DNA from: Agrococcus sp. ARC_14
GTDB taxonomy: Bacteria; Actinomycetota; Actinomycetes; Actinomycetales; Microbacteriaceae
Assembly (NCBI RefSeq): GCF_022436485.1
Contig: NZ_JAKUDO010000001.1
Coordinates: 1,116,001 to 1,180,000, forward strand
Length of the DNA stretch: 64,000 nt
Direction: 5' to 3'
Below the pieces are notes generated by a model. It had not been told where the DNA came from and did no database searches. It saw only the letters and a program-made list of their open reading frames with translations. Position numbers and translations under genes: made by a program. Below, one piece after another: positions 15,771-27,377 of the stretch (positions within the stretch are counted from its first letter, which is position 1; the number at the start of each line of letters is the position of its first letter).

Positions 15771-17377
15771 GCATGCTCGAGGCCGTCCTCGCCGCCACCC
15801 GTGAGCACGCCCCGCGCCCTGCGCTCACCTTCGGCGACCGCACGATCGCCTTCGGCCAGCTGGGGGCGCGCATCGAGCGGATCGCGGCAGGGCTTGCGGA
15901 TGCGGGCATGCGGCCAGGCGATCGGGTCGCGTTCTCGGTGCGGCCGTCGATCGACGCCGTGGTGCTGGCGCTCGCGGTCTGCCGAGCCGGCGGGCAGATC
16001 GCGTTCGTCGACCTGGGCGCGGGGCCAGAGCTGCTCGCCGCCAGGCTCGCGCTCGCGCAGCCGCAGTGGACGGCCGCCGAGTCGCTCCTGCACCTCGTCT
16101 CGGCGCCTGGCCTGCGCCGCATCGCCCGCAGCCGCGGCATCGACCTGCCCGCCTACCGCGAGCTGCTCCCCGACGCCCGCCACATCGTCACCGGCCCGCG
16201 GCTGCCCGGCGCCCCCCGTGGTGCGCTGCGACTCGCTGCGCTCGCGCGCACGGCGGCTCGGCAGCTGCCGCCTGCCGACCCCTCCGCAGACGCGCTGCTC
16301 ATCTTCACCTCCGGCACCACGGGCACTCCGAAGACCGTGCTGCACACGCTCGCCTCGCTCGGCGCCGGCCTCGCCGACATCCGCTCGGGCCTCGGTCTCG
16401 AGCCCGGCATGGCGGTGCTCACCGACCAGCTCATGATCGGCATCCCGGCGCTCATCGCCGGCAGCCACTGGACGCTGCCGCCCGCCGGGCTCGACCCCGC
16501 GGCCTCACCGGAGCGCTACCTGCCGCTGCTCGACGCGGCGGAGACCGTCTTCGCCTCGCCCGCCGGGCTCGACGCCATCCTGCGCCTGCTCGACGAGCGG
16601 CCGGCGCCCGCGCACGACGCCAGGCTCCGCGTCATCGCGCTCGGCGGCGCGCCGGTGCTGCCGCCGCTCATCGAGCGCGCGCTCACCCGCTTCCCCGACG
16701 CGCGGGTGCGCTGCGTCTACGGCATGAGCGAGATCCTGCCGGTCGCGATCGCCGACGGCGCCGAGAAGCTGCACGCCTCAGGCGACGGCGACTACGTCGG
16801 CACGATCGCGTCCTCGGTCGACGCCCGCATCGAAGACGGAGAGCTCGTGCTCGCCGGCCCCGGACTCGCCCGCGCCTACCTGCACGAGCTGCCGCAGCAG
16901 CTCGACGCGGTGCGCACGGGCGACCTCGCCAGGATCGACGGCGACCGCCTGACGCTGCTCGGCCGCAAGAAGGACATGCTGCTGCGCGGCACGCAGAACA
17001 TCTACGTCGGACTGTACGAGCCGATCATCGCCTCGCTGCCCGGCGTCGCCGACGCGGCCATGGTCGGCGTGCCCGACGCGATCGGCGACGACCGCATCGT
17101 CGTCGCGATCGTGCCCGATGGGGCGCCGGAGGACCTCCCGGCCGACCCCGCGCATCCGCTCGCCCGTCGCGTCGCCGCTGCGCTGCCCGGCCTCATCGAC
17201 CACGGCGCGCTGCCCGACCTCGTCGTCGCGATCGGCGCGCTGCCCAGACGCGGGCGGATGCGCAAGCCCGACCGGCCGGCGCTCGTCGCCCTGGTCACGG
17301 GGCTGGTGGGCGCCGCCGCTGCATCGCCGGGCCGCGACGAGCTGCGCGCCGACGACCCGCGGCCGCCCGCCCGCTGA
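15767..17377 (+). CDS. Acyl-adenylating ligase (AMP-binding, fatty-acyl-CoA ligase-like)
   Basis: 536 residues of the ANL superfamily. Motifs in order: the phosphate loop FTSGTTGTPK (about 183-192), YGMSEI (about 319), RTGDLARID (about 384), LLGRKKDML, and a C-terminal RMRKPD whose lysine would be the adenylation catalyst. It activates a carboxylic acid as its adenylate, usually for CoA or carrier loading. In olefin (OleC) pathways a related enzyme closes a beta-lactone, which I mention because the operon also begins with a KASIII-like synthase; OleB and OleD are absent. It is the last gene of the operon. Confidence 0.83.
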   Translation: MSMLEAVLAATREHAPRPALTFGDRTIAFGQLGARIERIAAGLADAGMRPGDRVAFSVRPSIDAVVLALAVCRAGGQIAFVDLGAGPELLAARLALAQPQWTAAESLLHLVSAPGLRRIARSRGIDLPAYRELLPDARHIVTGPRLPGAPRGALRLAALARTAARQLPPADPSADALLIFTSGTTGTPKTVLHTLASLGAGLADIRSGLGLEPGMAVLTDQLMIGIPALIAGSHWTLPPAGLDPAASPERYLPLLDAAETVFASPAGLDAILRLLDERPAPAHDARLRVIALGGAPVLPPLIERALTRFPDARVRCVYGMSEILPVAIADGAEKLHASGDGDYVGTIASSVDARIEDGELVLAGPGLARAYLHELPQQLDAVRTGDLARIDGDRLTLLGRKKDMLLRGTQNIYVGLYEPIIASLPGVADAAMVGVPDAIGDDRIVVAIVPDGAPEDLPADPAHPLARRVAAALPGLIDHGALPDLVVAIGALPRRGRMRKPDRPALVALVTGLVGAAAASPGRDELRADDPRPPAR

Positions 17378-17487
17378 CCGCAGCCGCCCCGCCCGTAGAC
17401 CCCGGGCCGCCTCGCCCGCTGACCCGCTGCCGCCCGCCCGCTGACCCCGCTCTGCGCCCGCCGATGCCCATCCGCTGCCCACGAGCC

Positions 17488-17548
17488 GGAAACCGGTACC
17501 GAATGGCCGCAGAGAGCGCCCGAAAGCGACCATTCGGTACCGGTTTCC
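17488..17548. repeat. Long perfect inverted repeat, 19-bp arms
   Basis: GGAAACCGGTACCGAATGG (17488-17506) and its exact reverse complement (17530-17548) are separated by 23 bases. Each arm contains the palindrome CGGTACCG. It lies in a 231-base gap between convergent genes, where the rest is low-complexity GC-rich sequence. It could end transcription from both sides, but it has no T-run and the arms are unusually AT-balanced. Confidence 0.85.
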
Positions 17549-17608
17549 CGCGCGGCGGTCGCGGCGGTCGCGGCGGGCGCGGGGAGCGCGAGGGGCGCGG
17601 GGATCGCG

Positions 17609-18481
17609 TCAGGCGGGGGCGTCGGAGCCCGAGGGCGCGGGGCTCGACGAGACGGACTCCGGCTCGGCCGCTGTCGGTTCAGCCGGCGGAGCGTTCTGCC
17701 CCAGGTGCTCGCGCGCGAACTCCAGCGTCTCGACCAGCAGTCGCAGCCGGTCGCGCTCCGAGCGCGCCTGGCGCGTCTTGATCTCGGCCACCACCTGGCC
17801 CGTCCACTGCTGCTGCGCGAGCATCTGCAGCACCTCGGCGACCGGCTCGTTGCCGTGGCCGGGCAGCAGGTGCTCGTCGAACACGCGCCCCTCCTCGGCG
17901 GCCACGCCGTCGGTCAGGTGCAGGTGTCGCAGCCGCTCACCCAGGTCGAGCGCGAGCTCCATCGAATCGCGCTTCGCGAGCGCGCAGTGCGAGAAGTCGA
18001 GCGTCGCGTGGTCGACGTCCATCTCGCTCGGGTCGATGCCGGGCAGGTAGGCCTGCCGGTCGATGCCACCCGCGGCCCAGGGGAACATGTTCTCGACCGC
18101 GACCTCGACGCCGTGCTTCTGCTCGGTCTCGCGCACCGCATCCGTGAACGTCCTGGCGTACTTGCCCTGCCACCGGAAGGGCGGATGCACGACGACGGTG
18201 GGCGCTCCGACAGCGACGGCGAGCTCGGCGGAGCGGTCGAGCTTGGTGAACGGGTCGCGGCCCCACACGAAGGTGGTGAGCAGCACGACCGGCGCGTGGA
18301 TGGCCATGATCGGCTGCTCGTAGCGCTCCGAGAGCTCGAGCAGCTTCTCGGGGCTGCGGGTCTTCGCGTCGGTGGTCACCATGACCTCGACGCCGTCGTA
18401 GCCCGCCTCGCGCGAGAGTCGGAAGCCGTCCTCGACCCCTTTGGGGAAGACGGAGATCGTGCTGAGGCCGACCTGGATCAT
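17609..18481 (-). CDS. Sugar phosphate isomerase/epimerase-like TIM-barrel protein
   Basis: 290 residues of the xylose-isomerase-like/AP endonuclease 2 superfamily. It has the barrel start VGLSTISVFPKGVEDGFRL, metal-site candidates VHPPF, VENMF and DFSHC, and HLHLTDG near 195-201, a position that usually holds metal-binding His and Asp. The family includes isomerases and endonuclease IV; substrate cannot be called. The last 35 residues are Pro/Ser/Glu-rich and probably disordered. TACCGT at 18489-18494 (complement) lies seven bases before the ATG, suggesting a leaderless message divergent from ilvD. Confidence 0.78.
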   Translation of the reverse strand: MIQVGLSTISVFPKGVEDGFRLSREAGYDGVEVMVTTDAKTRSPEKLLELSERYEQPIMAIHAPVVLLTTFVWGRDPFTKLDRSAELAVAVGAPTVVVHPPFRWQGKYARTFTDAVRETEQKHGVEVAVENMFPWAAGGIDRQAYLPGIDPSEMDVDHATLDFSHCALAKRDSMELALDLGERLRHLHLTDGVAAEEGRVFDEHLLPGHGNEPVAEVLQMLAQQQWTGQVVAEIKTRQARSERDRLRLLVETLEFAREHLGQNAPPAEPTAAEPESVSSSPAPSGSDAPA

Positions 18482-18585
18482 GCTGACGACGGTAGACCCT
18501 TCCGGTGAACGTCGCGCATCCGCACGTCGAACACGGTGCGGCGCGGCCGGGCAGGGGGTCCCGAATCCGACATGTCTGATCGGCG

Positions 18586-18591
18586 TAGGAT
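18586..18591 (+). promoter_or_regulatory. -10 box of leaderless ilvD
   Basis: TAGGAT lies six bases before the ilvD ATG, so the transcript probably starts at the ATG. This leaves no room for a leader-peptide attenuator ahead of ilvD. Confidence 0.55.
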
Positions 18592-18597
18592 CGCCTC

Positions 18598-20295
18598 ATG
18601 CCAGAGATCGACATCAAGCCGCGCTCGCGTGCCGTCACGGACGGCGTGGAGGCCACCACCAGCCGAGGGATGCTGCGCGCCGTCGGCATGGGCGACGGCG
18701 ACTGGGAGAAGCCCCAGATCGGCATCGCGAGCTCGTGGAACGAGATCACGCCCTGCAACCTCTCGCTCGATCGCCTCGCGCGCTCGTCGAAGGAGGGCGT
18801 GCACGCCGGCGGCGGCTACCCGCTGCAGTTCGGCACCGTCTCGGTCTCCGACGGCATCTCGATGGGCCACGAGGGCATGCACTTCTCGCTCGTCTCACGC
18901 GAGGTCATCGCCGACAGCGTCGAGACCGTCGTGATGGCCGAGCGCCTCGACGGCACTGTGCTGCTGGCCGGCTGCGACAAGTCGCTGCCCGGCATGCTCA
19001 TGGCCGCGGCACGCCTCGACCTGGCGAGCGTGTTCGTCTACGCCGGTTCGATCGCCCCCGGCTTTGCGAAGCTCGAGGACGGCACGATCCCCAAGTCGAT
19101 GACCATCATCGACTCCTTCGAGGCCGTCGGCGCCTACAAGGCGGGCAAGATCTCGGCAGAGGATCTGCACCGCATCGAGTGCGGCTTCGCCCCGGGTGAG
19201 GGCGCCTGCGGCGGCATGTACACCGCGAACACGATGGCCTGCGTCGCCGAGGCGCTCGGCATGAGCCTGCCGGGCTCGTCGACGCCGCTGTCGGCCGACC
19301 GACGCCGCGACTTCTACGCCCGCCGCTCCGGCGAGGCCGTCGTCGAGCTGCTGCGAAAGGGCATCACCGCCCGCGACATCCTCACGAAGGAGGCGTTCGA
19401 GAACGCCATCACCGTCGCGATGGTGCTGGGCGGCTCGACGAACGCCGTGCTCCACCTGCTCGCGATCGCGCACGAGGCTGAGGTCGAGCTGACGCTCGAG
19501 GACTTCCGCCGCGTCGGCGCTCGCTCGCCGCACCTGGCCGACGTCAAGCCCTTCGGCGCCTACGTCGCGCAGGACTTCGACCGCGTCGGCGGCATGCCGG
19601 TGGTCATGAAGGCGCTGCTCGACGCAGGCCTGCTGCATGGGGACGTGCTCACGGTCACGGGCAGGACGCTCGCCGAGAACCTGGCGGAGCTCGACCCGCA
19701 GCCGATCGACGGCACCGTGGTGCGCACGCTCGACGACCCCATCCACGCCACCGGCGGCCTGACGATCCTGCAGGGCACGTTCGCCCCCGACGGCGCCGTC
19801 GTCAAGACCGCAGGCTTCGACGCCGAGGTCTTCGAGGGGCCCGCGCGCGTCTACGACCGCGAGCGCGCTGCGATGGATGCGCTGACCAACGGCGAGATCC
19901 AAGCTGGGGACGTCGTCGTGATCCGCTACGAGGGCCCGAAGGGCGGCCCCGGGATGCGCGAGATGCTCGCCATCACCGCCGCCATCAAGGGCGCTGGCCT
20001 CGGCAAGGATGTACTACTCTTGACCGACGGCAGATTCTCAGGCGGCACAACCGGCCTGTGCATCGGCCACATCGCCCCTGAGGCGGTCGACTCCGGTCCG
20101 ATCGCCTTCGTGCGCGACGGAGACCGCATCAAGGTCGACATCGCCGCTCGCTCGCTTGACCTGATCGTCGACGAGGCAGAGCTCGCTTCCCGGCGTGAGG
20201 GCTGGGAGCCGCTGCCCCCGCGCTACACGCGCGGCGTCCTCGCCAAGTACGCCAAGCTCGTGCACTCCGCCGCCACCGGCGCTGTCACCGGCTGA
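18598..20295 (+). CDS. ilvD: Dihydroxy-acid dehydratase
   Basis: 565 residues, full length. It dehydrates 2,3-dihydroxy-isovalerate and -methylvalerate to the 2-oxo acids of valine and isoleucine synthesis, using an Fe-S cluster. Visible signatures are [11 protein letters not shown] (about 120-130), [12 protein letters not shown] (about 201-212) and [11 protein letters not shown] (about 474-484). It heads the ilvD-ilvB-ilvN-ilvC run on the same strand; ilvB begins 33 bases after its stop with its own ribosome binding site. Confidence 0.97.
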   Translation: MPEIDIKPRSRAVTDGVEATTSRGMLRAVGMGDGDWEKPQIGIASSWNEITPCNLSLDRLARSSKEGVHAGGGYPLQFGTVSVSDGISMGHEGMHFSLVSREVIADSVETVVMAERLDGTVLLAGCDKSLPGMLMAAARLDLASVFVYAGSIAPGFAKLEDGTIPKSMTIIDSFEAVGAYKAGKISAEDLHRIECGFAPGEGACGGMYTANTMACVAEALGMSLPGSSTPLSADRRRDFYARRSGEAVVELLRKGITARDILTKEAFENAITVAMVLGGSTNAVLHLLAIAHEAEVELTLEDFRRVGARSPHLADVKPFGAYVAQDFDRVGGMPVVMKALLDAGLLHGDVLTVTGRTLAENLAELDPQPIDGTVVRTLDDPIHATGGLTILQGTFAPDGAVVKTAGFDAEVFEGPARVYDRERAAMDALTNGEIQAGDVVVIRYEGPKGGPGMREMLAITAAIKGAGLGKDVLLLTDGRFSGGTTGLCIGHIAPEAVDSGPIAFVRDGDRIKVDIAARSLDLIVDEAELASRREGWEPLPPRYTRGVLAKYAKLVHSAATGAVTG

Positions 20296-20328
20296 CGCAC
20301 GCCCAGGCCACTCGAGCCCAGGAGAGCC

Positions 20329-23716
<3,388 letters not shown>

Positions 23717-23729
23717 CCCGCGTTCCGTA

Positions 23730-23772
23730 GGTCGAGGAGCGCGCGCCGGAGGCGCTCGCGTCACGAGACCGG
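23730..23772 (+). repeat. Dispersed GGTCGAGGAGC...TCACGAGACCGG element, copy 2
   Basis: The same ends as copy 1 around a different core (hairpin GCGCGCC/GGCGCTC-like). It sits just after ilvC and directly before the terminator hairpin. Confidence 0.75.
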
Positions 23773-23813
23773 GCGCAAGGGCGCGGATCCCACCGGGATC
23801 CGCGCCCTTGCGC
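23773..23813 (+). terminator. Strong hairpin after ilvC
   Basis: A perfect 19-bp stem, left arm 23773-23791 and right arm 23795-23813 (core GGGCGCGGATCCC), with an ACC loop. There is no T-run, as is common for actinomycete terminators. Confidence 0.75.
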
Positions 23814-23843
23814 ATCCGCCACTCGCCGCGTTGCGTGGGGTAC

Positions 23844-25325
23844 ATGAGCTCCCTCTGGCAGGCGACCGGCCCGACGATCCGCTTCGACGAGGCGGCGCAG
23901 CGCAAGCCCGACGTCGCGGTGGTCGGCGCGGGCATCACGGGCCTTGCGACCGCCGCGCGGCTGGCCGCGCAGGGCGCGAGCCTCGTCGTGCTCGAGGCCC
24001 GCGGGGTCGGCTCGGTCGCGACCGGCAGCACGACGGCCAAGCTGAGCCTGCTGCAGGGCGATCGGCTGCACCGCATCCTCGGCCTCGCGGGCGCCGACGC
24101 GGCGCAGGCGTTCGTCGACGGCTCGCTCGCAGGCCAGACCATGCTGCTCGAGATGCTCGAGCTGCGGGGCGAGCCGGCCGAGCGGCGCACCGCGGTCTCG
24201 TACGCCTCGACCGCAGATGGCGCGCGCTCGATCGACCGCGAGCTCGAGGCTGCCGAGCGGCTCGGTCTGCCCGTCGAACGGGGCGGTGCGGCGCTGCTGC
24301 CCTTCGAGACGTCCGGCGCGATCCAGCTCGCCGACCAGGCGCAGCTGCAGCCGATGGTGCTGCTGGCGGCGCTCGCCGATGCGCTTCGCGAGCACGGCGG
24401 CGTCATCGTGCGCGCGGCCGTCCGCCGGGTGCGGGCCCAGCGGAACGCGGTCGAGATCGAGACGGATGCGGGGCACTGGCGCGCGGGCACGGTCGTGCTC
24501 GCCACCGGGTCCCCTGTGCCGGCGAGGGGCACGGCCGCACTGCTGGAGGCGCACCGCTCCTATGCAGTCGCCTATCGCACGGCGGCGCTGCCGGAAGGCC
24601 CCGAGTCGCTTCCGATGGCGCTCAGCGTCGATGCGCCGAGCCGCTCGCTGCGCACCGCGATGGTCGGCGGGGAGACGCTGCTCGTCGCGGGCGGCGTCGG
24701 CCATCCGGTCGGGCGCCACGCAGACCCGCGCGCGCTGGTCGCAGAGCTCGACGCCTGGGTCGCTCGGCACTGGCCCGACGCAGAGCGCACGCACCAGTGG
24801 AGCGCGCAGGACTACCGGACGCCCGATCGTCTGCCGTGGATCGGCGCGCGGCCGGGCTCGGGCGGCCGCGTGCTGCTGGCGACCGGCTTCGACAAGTGGG
24901 GCATGACCGGCGGCGCGATGAGCGCGCTCGCGCTGGCGGGTCGCATCGCAGGCGAAGAACCGGAATGGGCGCGCACGCTCCGACGACGCGGGACGACCCC
25001 GGCGGCGCTCGGCCGGGTCGCGGGCACCGTCGCGGCCACGGCGCGCGCCGATCTCGCCGCCTGGCGGGATGCCATGGCGCCCGCTGCCGCGCCGCCGGAG
25101 GGCGAAGGCAGGCTGGGTCGTGATGGCCTGCGGCTCGTCGGCACCTCGACGGTCGACGGCAAGACTCGACAGGTGTCGGCCTTCTGCCCGCACGTCGGAG
25201 CGCTCGTGCGCTGGAACCCGGATGCGCGCAGCTGGGACTGCACGGCGCACGGCTCGAGGTTCGCCCCGGATGGTGCGCGGCTCGAGGGCCCGGCGGCGTG
25301 CCCGCTGCGAGCGGTGCGCGCGTAG
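23844..25325 (+). CDS. FAD-dependent oxidoreductase with C-terminal Rieske domain
   Basis: 493 residues. The N-terminal DAO-type FAD fold has VAVVGAGITGLATAARLA (about 24-41) and the usual C-terminal WSAQDYRTPDRLPWIG. After about residue 430 comes a Rieske [2Fe-2S] domain with CPH-x-G and C-x-x-H (FCPHVGA and CTAHGS). This architecture (YhfW-like) is widespread, and the reaction is not known to me. The start ATG is the family-like one (the frame is open further upstream into ilvC). It stands alone after the ilv terminator. Confidence 0.82.
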   Translation: MSSLWQATGPTIRFDEAAQRKPDVAVVGAGITGLATAARLAAQGASLVVLEARGVGSVATGSTTAKLSLLQGDRLHRILGLAGADAAQAFVDGSLAGQTMLLEMLELRGEPAERRTAVSYASTADGARSIDRELEAAERLGLPVERGGAALLPFETSGAIQLADQAQLQPMVLLAALADALREHGGVIVRAAVRRVRAQRNAVEIETDAGHWRAGTVVLATGSPVPARGTAALLEAHRSYAVAYRTAALPEGPESLPMALSVDAPSRSLRTAMVGGETLLVAGGVGHPVGRHADPRALVAELDAWVARHWPDAERTHQWSAQDYRTPDRLPWIGARPGSGGRVLLATGFDKWGMTGGAMSALALAGRIAGEEPEWARTLRRRGTTPAALGRVAGTVAATARADLAAWRDAMAPAAAPPEGEGRLGRDGLRLVGTSTVDGKTRQVSAFCPHVGALVRWNPDARSWDCTAHGSRFAPDGARLEGPAACPLRAVRA

Positions 25326-25367
25326 GTCGAGGAGCGCCGCGCGCAGCGCGACGCGTCACGAGACCGG
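25325..25367 (+). repeat. Dispersed GGTCGAGGAGC...TCACGAGACCGG element, copy 3
   Basis: Begins in the stop codon of the FAD/Rieske gene. The core contains GCCGCGCG/CGCGACGC-type complementarity. Confidence 0.75.
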
Positions 25368-25386
25368 GGAGCGACGGCGCGCTGCT

Positions 25387-25418
25387 CCGGTCTCGTGACG
25401 GCTGCGACCTTCGGTCGC
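25387..25418 (-). repeat. Inverted copy of the dispersed element
   Basis: CCGGTCTCGTGA at 25387-25398 is the reverse complement of the element's right end. A GCGACC-TTC-GGTCGC hairpin follows, and then CCTCCTCG, the complement of its left end, which has expanded into the tandem array next door. Confidence 0.7.
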
Positions 25419-25550
25419 GGCCTCCTCGGCCTGCGGTGGTGCCGGCGGCCTCCTCGGCCTGCGGTGGTGCCGGCGGCCTCCTCGGCCTGCGGTGGTGCCG
25501 GCGGCCTCCTCGACCTGCGGTGTCGCCGGCGGCCTCCTCGGCCTGCGGGC
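25419..25550 (-). repeat. 28-bp tandem repeat, 4.7 units
   Basis: Units start at 25419, 25447, 25475, 25503 and a partial one at 25531. The first three are identical and the fourth differs at three positions. Each opens with GGCCTCCTCGGCCTGCGG, which includes the end of the dispersed element. The array stops at the stop codon of the ABC permease gene. It has no spacers, so it is not a CRISPR array. Confidence 0.9.
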
Positions 25551-26368
25551 TACCGCACGCGCGTGCGCGGGAAGCGCCACGCGGCCAGCACCGCGGCGAC
25601 GACGACGATGCCGACGCACCACAGCACCGCCTCGAGCGCCCTGCCGTCGCCGCCGATGAGCAGCGCTCGGATGGTCTCGATGATGGGCGTCACCGGCTGG
25701 TGGTCGGCGACCCCGCGCAGCCACTCCGGCATCGTGTCGATCGGCACGAAGGCGCTCGAGAGGTAGGGCAGGAACAGGATCACGAAGCCGTAGCCGTTCG
25801 CGGCCTCCGGGCTGCCGGCGACGAGCCCGATGAGTGCGAACACGGCGGTCACGGCGAGGATCCACAGCGTCACGACCCCGACAGCGCCCAGCCAGCCCCA
25901 CACATCCGCCGTCGGTCGGAACCCGATCGCGAGCGCGACACCGATGACGACCGCGGTCGCCACCAGGTTGCGCACGACGCTCGCGACCACGTGGCCGACG
26001 ATCGCGGTCGCTGCGACGATCGGCATCGTTCGGTAGCGCAGCATCGCGCCCGCGGTCATATCGCGGCTCACCGAGACTGCCGTCGAGGCGGCGCCGAAGC
26101 CCGCACAGGTGAGGATGATGCCCGGCACGACGTAGTCGATGTAGCCGCCGTCGCCCTGGATGGCGCCGCCGAAGACGACCGTGAAGACGAGCATCAGCAT
26201 CACCGGCAGCGCGATGGCCATGAGCAGGCCCTCGCCGTCGCGGATGCTGTGCAGCAGGCTTCGGCCGATGAAGACGCCGCTCGAGCGCAGCGCTGAGACG
26301 CCGCGCCGTGCGGCCGGTCGCGGCTCTGTCGCCGTGGTGATGGTCGGGGTGCGGGTCGCGGTGGTCAT
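25550..26368 (-). CDS. ABC-2 type permease (DrrB-like)
   Basis: 272 residues with six hydrophobic segments between about 45 and 262, and an Arg/Thr-rich cytosolic N-terminus. It belongs to the ABC-2/DrrB group that exports drugs with a separate ATPase. Its ATG lies inside the stop of the ATPase gene (ATGA), so the two are one operon. A divergent TetR regulator upstream of the ATPase probably controls it. Confidence 0.87.
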   Translation of the reverse strand: MTTATRTPTITTATEPRPAARRGVSALRSSGVFIGRSLLHSIRDGEGLLMAIALPVMLMLVFTVVFGGAIQGDGGYIDYVVPGIILTCAGFGAASTAVSVSRDMTAGAMLRYRTMPIVAATAIVGHVVASVVRNLVATAVVIGVALAIGFRPTADVWGWLGAVGVVTLWILAVTAVFALIGLVAGSPEAANGYGFVILFLPYLSSAFVPIDTMPEWLRGVADHQPVTPIIETIRALLIGGDGRALEAVLWCVGIVVVAAVLAAWRFPRTRVR

Positions 26369-27240
26369 GCCGCAACCTCCTCTCGGGTGCCGGTGATCGC
26401 CGCGAAGGCGTCGTCGAGGGTGGGGGAGCGCAGCTCGATGCGGGTGCCCTGCGTCTCGCCTGGGTCGAGCATCGTCAGCGCACGGGCGACGGATGCGGGG
26501 GTGCCGTCGGTATCGGCGGTGCCGATCACGTCGCCGGCCGGGTCGAGCAGCACGACCGTCTGGCCGCCCACCTTGGCGGTGAGCTCATCGGCGGTGCCGT
26601 CGGCCACGATGCGGCCGTGGTTCAGGACGGTGATGCGATCGGCGAGCGCCTCGGCCTCGTCGAGCGTCTGGGTGGTGAGCAGCACGGTGGTGCCGGCGCG
26701 GGCGAGCTCGCGCACGTCCTCCCAGACCCGCGCGCGGCTGGTGGGGTCGAGGCCCGTGGTCGGCTCATCCAGGAACAGCACGCCATTGGGCGCGATGAGG
26801 CTGGCGGCCAGGTCGATGCGTCGCCGCATGCCGCCTGAGTAGCCGCGCACGGAGCGGCTGCCCGCCGCGGTGAGGTCGAGCCGCTCGAGCAGCTCGTCGG
26901 CGCGTGGCCTCGCGCGCCGTCCGAGCCCGAGCAGCCTGCCGAGCAGCACGAGGTTCTCGCGACCGGTGAGCAGCTCGTCGAGCGAGCTCGCCTGGCCGGT
27001 GACCCGCACGAGCGAGCGCACAGCGGCAGCGTCGCGCACCACGTCGTGGCCGAGCACGCGTGCGGTGCCGCTGTCAGGGCGCACGAGCGTCGTGAGGATC
27101 GAGACGAGGGTGGTCTTCCCCGCTCCGTTGGGGCCCAGCAGCGCCAGCACGCCGCCCTCGACCGCGAGGTCGAGACGGTCGAGCACGTGCTCCTTGCCGT
27201 AGGTCTTGCCGAGGGCGATCGCCTCGATGGTCGGCGCCAT
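26365..27240 (-). CDS. ABC exporter ATPase (DrrA-like)
   Basis: 291 residues. Walker A GPNGAGKTT (about 35-43), signature YSGGMRRR (about 133), Walker B VLFLDEPTTGLD (about 154-165), the H-loop replaced by TTQTLDEAE, and the C-terminal DrrA extension. It drives the permease encoded next. The chosen ATG at 27240 has GGAGAGGAG just upstream; the frame runs further into the divergent promoter, but without family similarity. Confidence 0.9.
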   Translation of the reverse strand: MAPTIEAIALGKTYGKEHVLDRLDLAVEGGVLALLGPNGAGKTTLVSILTTLVRPDSGTARVLGHDVVRDAAAVRSLVRVTGQASSLDELLTGRENLVLLGRLLGLGRRARPRADELLERLDLTAAGSRSVRGYSGGMRRRIDLAASLIAPNGVLFLDEPTTGLDPTSRARVWEDVRELARAGTTVLLTTQTLDEAEALADRITVLNHGRIVADGTADELTAKVGGQTVVLLDPAGDVIGTADTDGTPASVARALTMLDPGETQGTRIELRSPTLDDAFAAITGTREEVAA

Positions 27241-27300
27241 GGGCGCTCCTCTCCTTGGGGTGTCCTGCGACGCATCCGCTTTATCTGTGTGCGTCGCAGA

Positions 27301-27349
27301 CAGTATGCATCGTAAACAGTATGCGTGCAACACAGTATGCTTGGCATAC
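27301..27349. promoter_or_regulatory. Triplicate operator between ABC exporter and TetR gene
   Basis: CAGTATGC occurs at 27301, 27317 and 27333, exactly 16 bp apart. The third copy also forms an inverted repeat with GCATAC at 27344 (GTATGC-TTG-GCATAC). The cluster lies between divergent genes and ends 28 bases before the TetR ATG. Confidence 0.75.
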
Positions 27350-27377
27350 CGTGGAGGCACGGATCCCTGGAGGGCAG

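Noticed and set aside
13807..17377. Classical OleABCD olefin pathway
   Set aside because: A KASIII-like synthase and an adenylating ligase are present, but the alpha/beta hydrolase (OleB) and reductase (OleD) are missing and a glycosyltransferase and P450 take their place.
20296..20328. Leader-peptide attenuator before ilvB
   Set aside because: Only 33 bases separate ilvD and ilvB, with a plain ribosome binding site and no hairpin pair or run of branched-chain codons.
25419..25550. CRISPR array
   Set aside because: Units of 28 bp are directly abutting with no spacers, and no cas gene is in the window.
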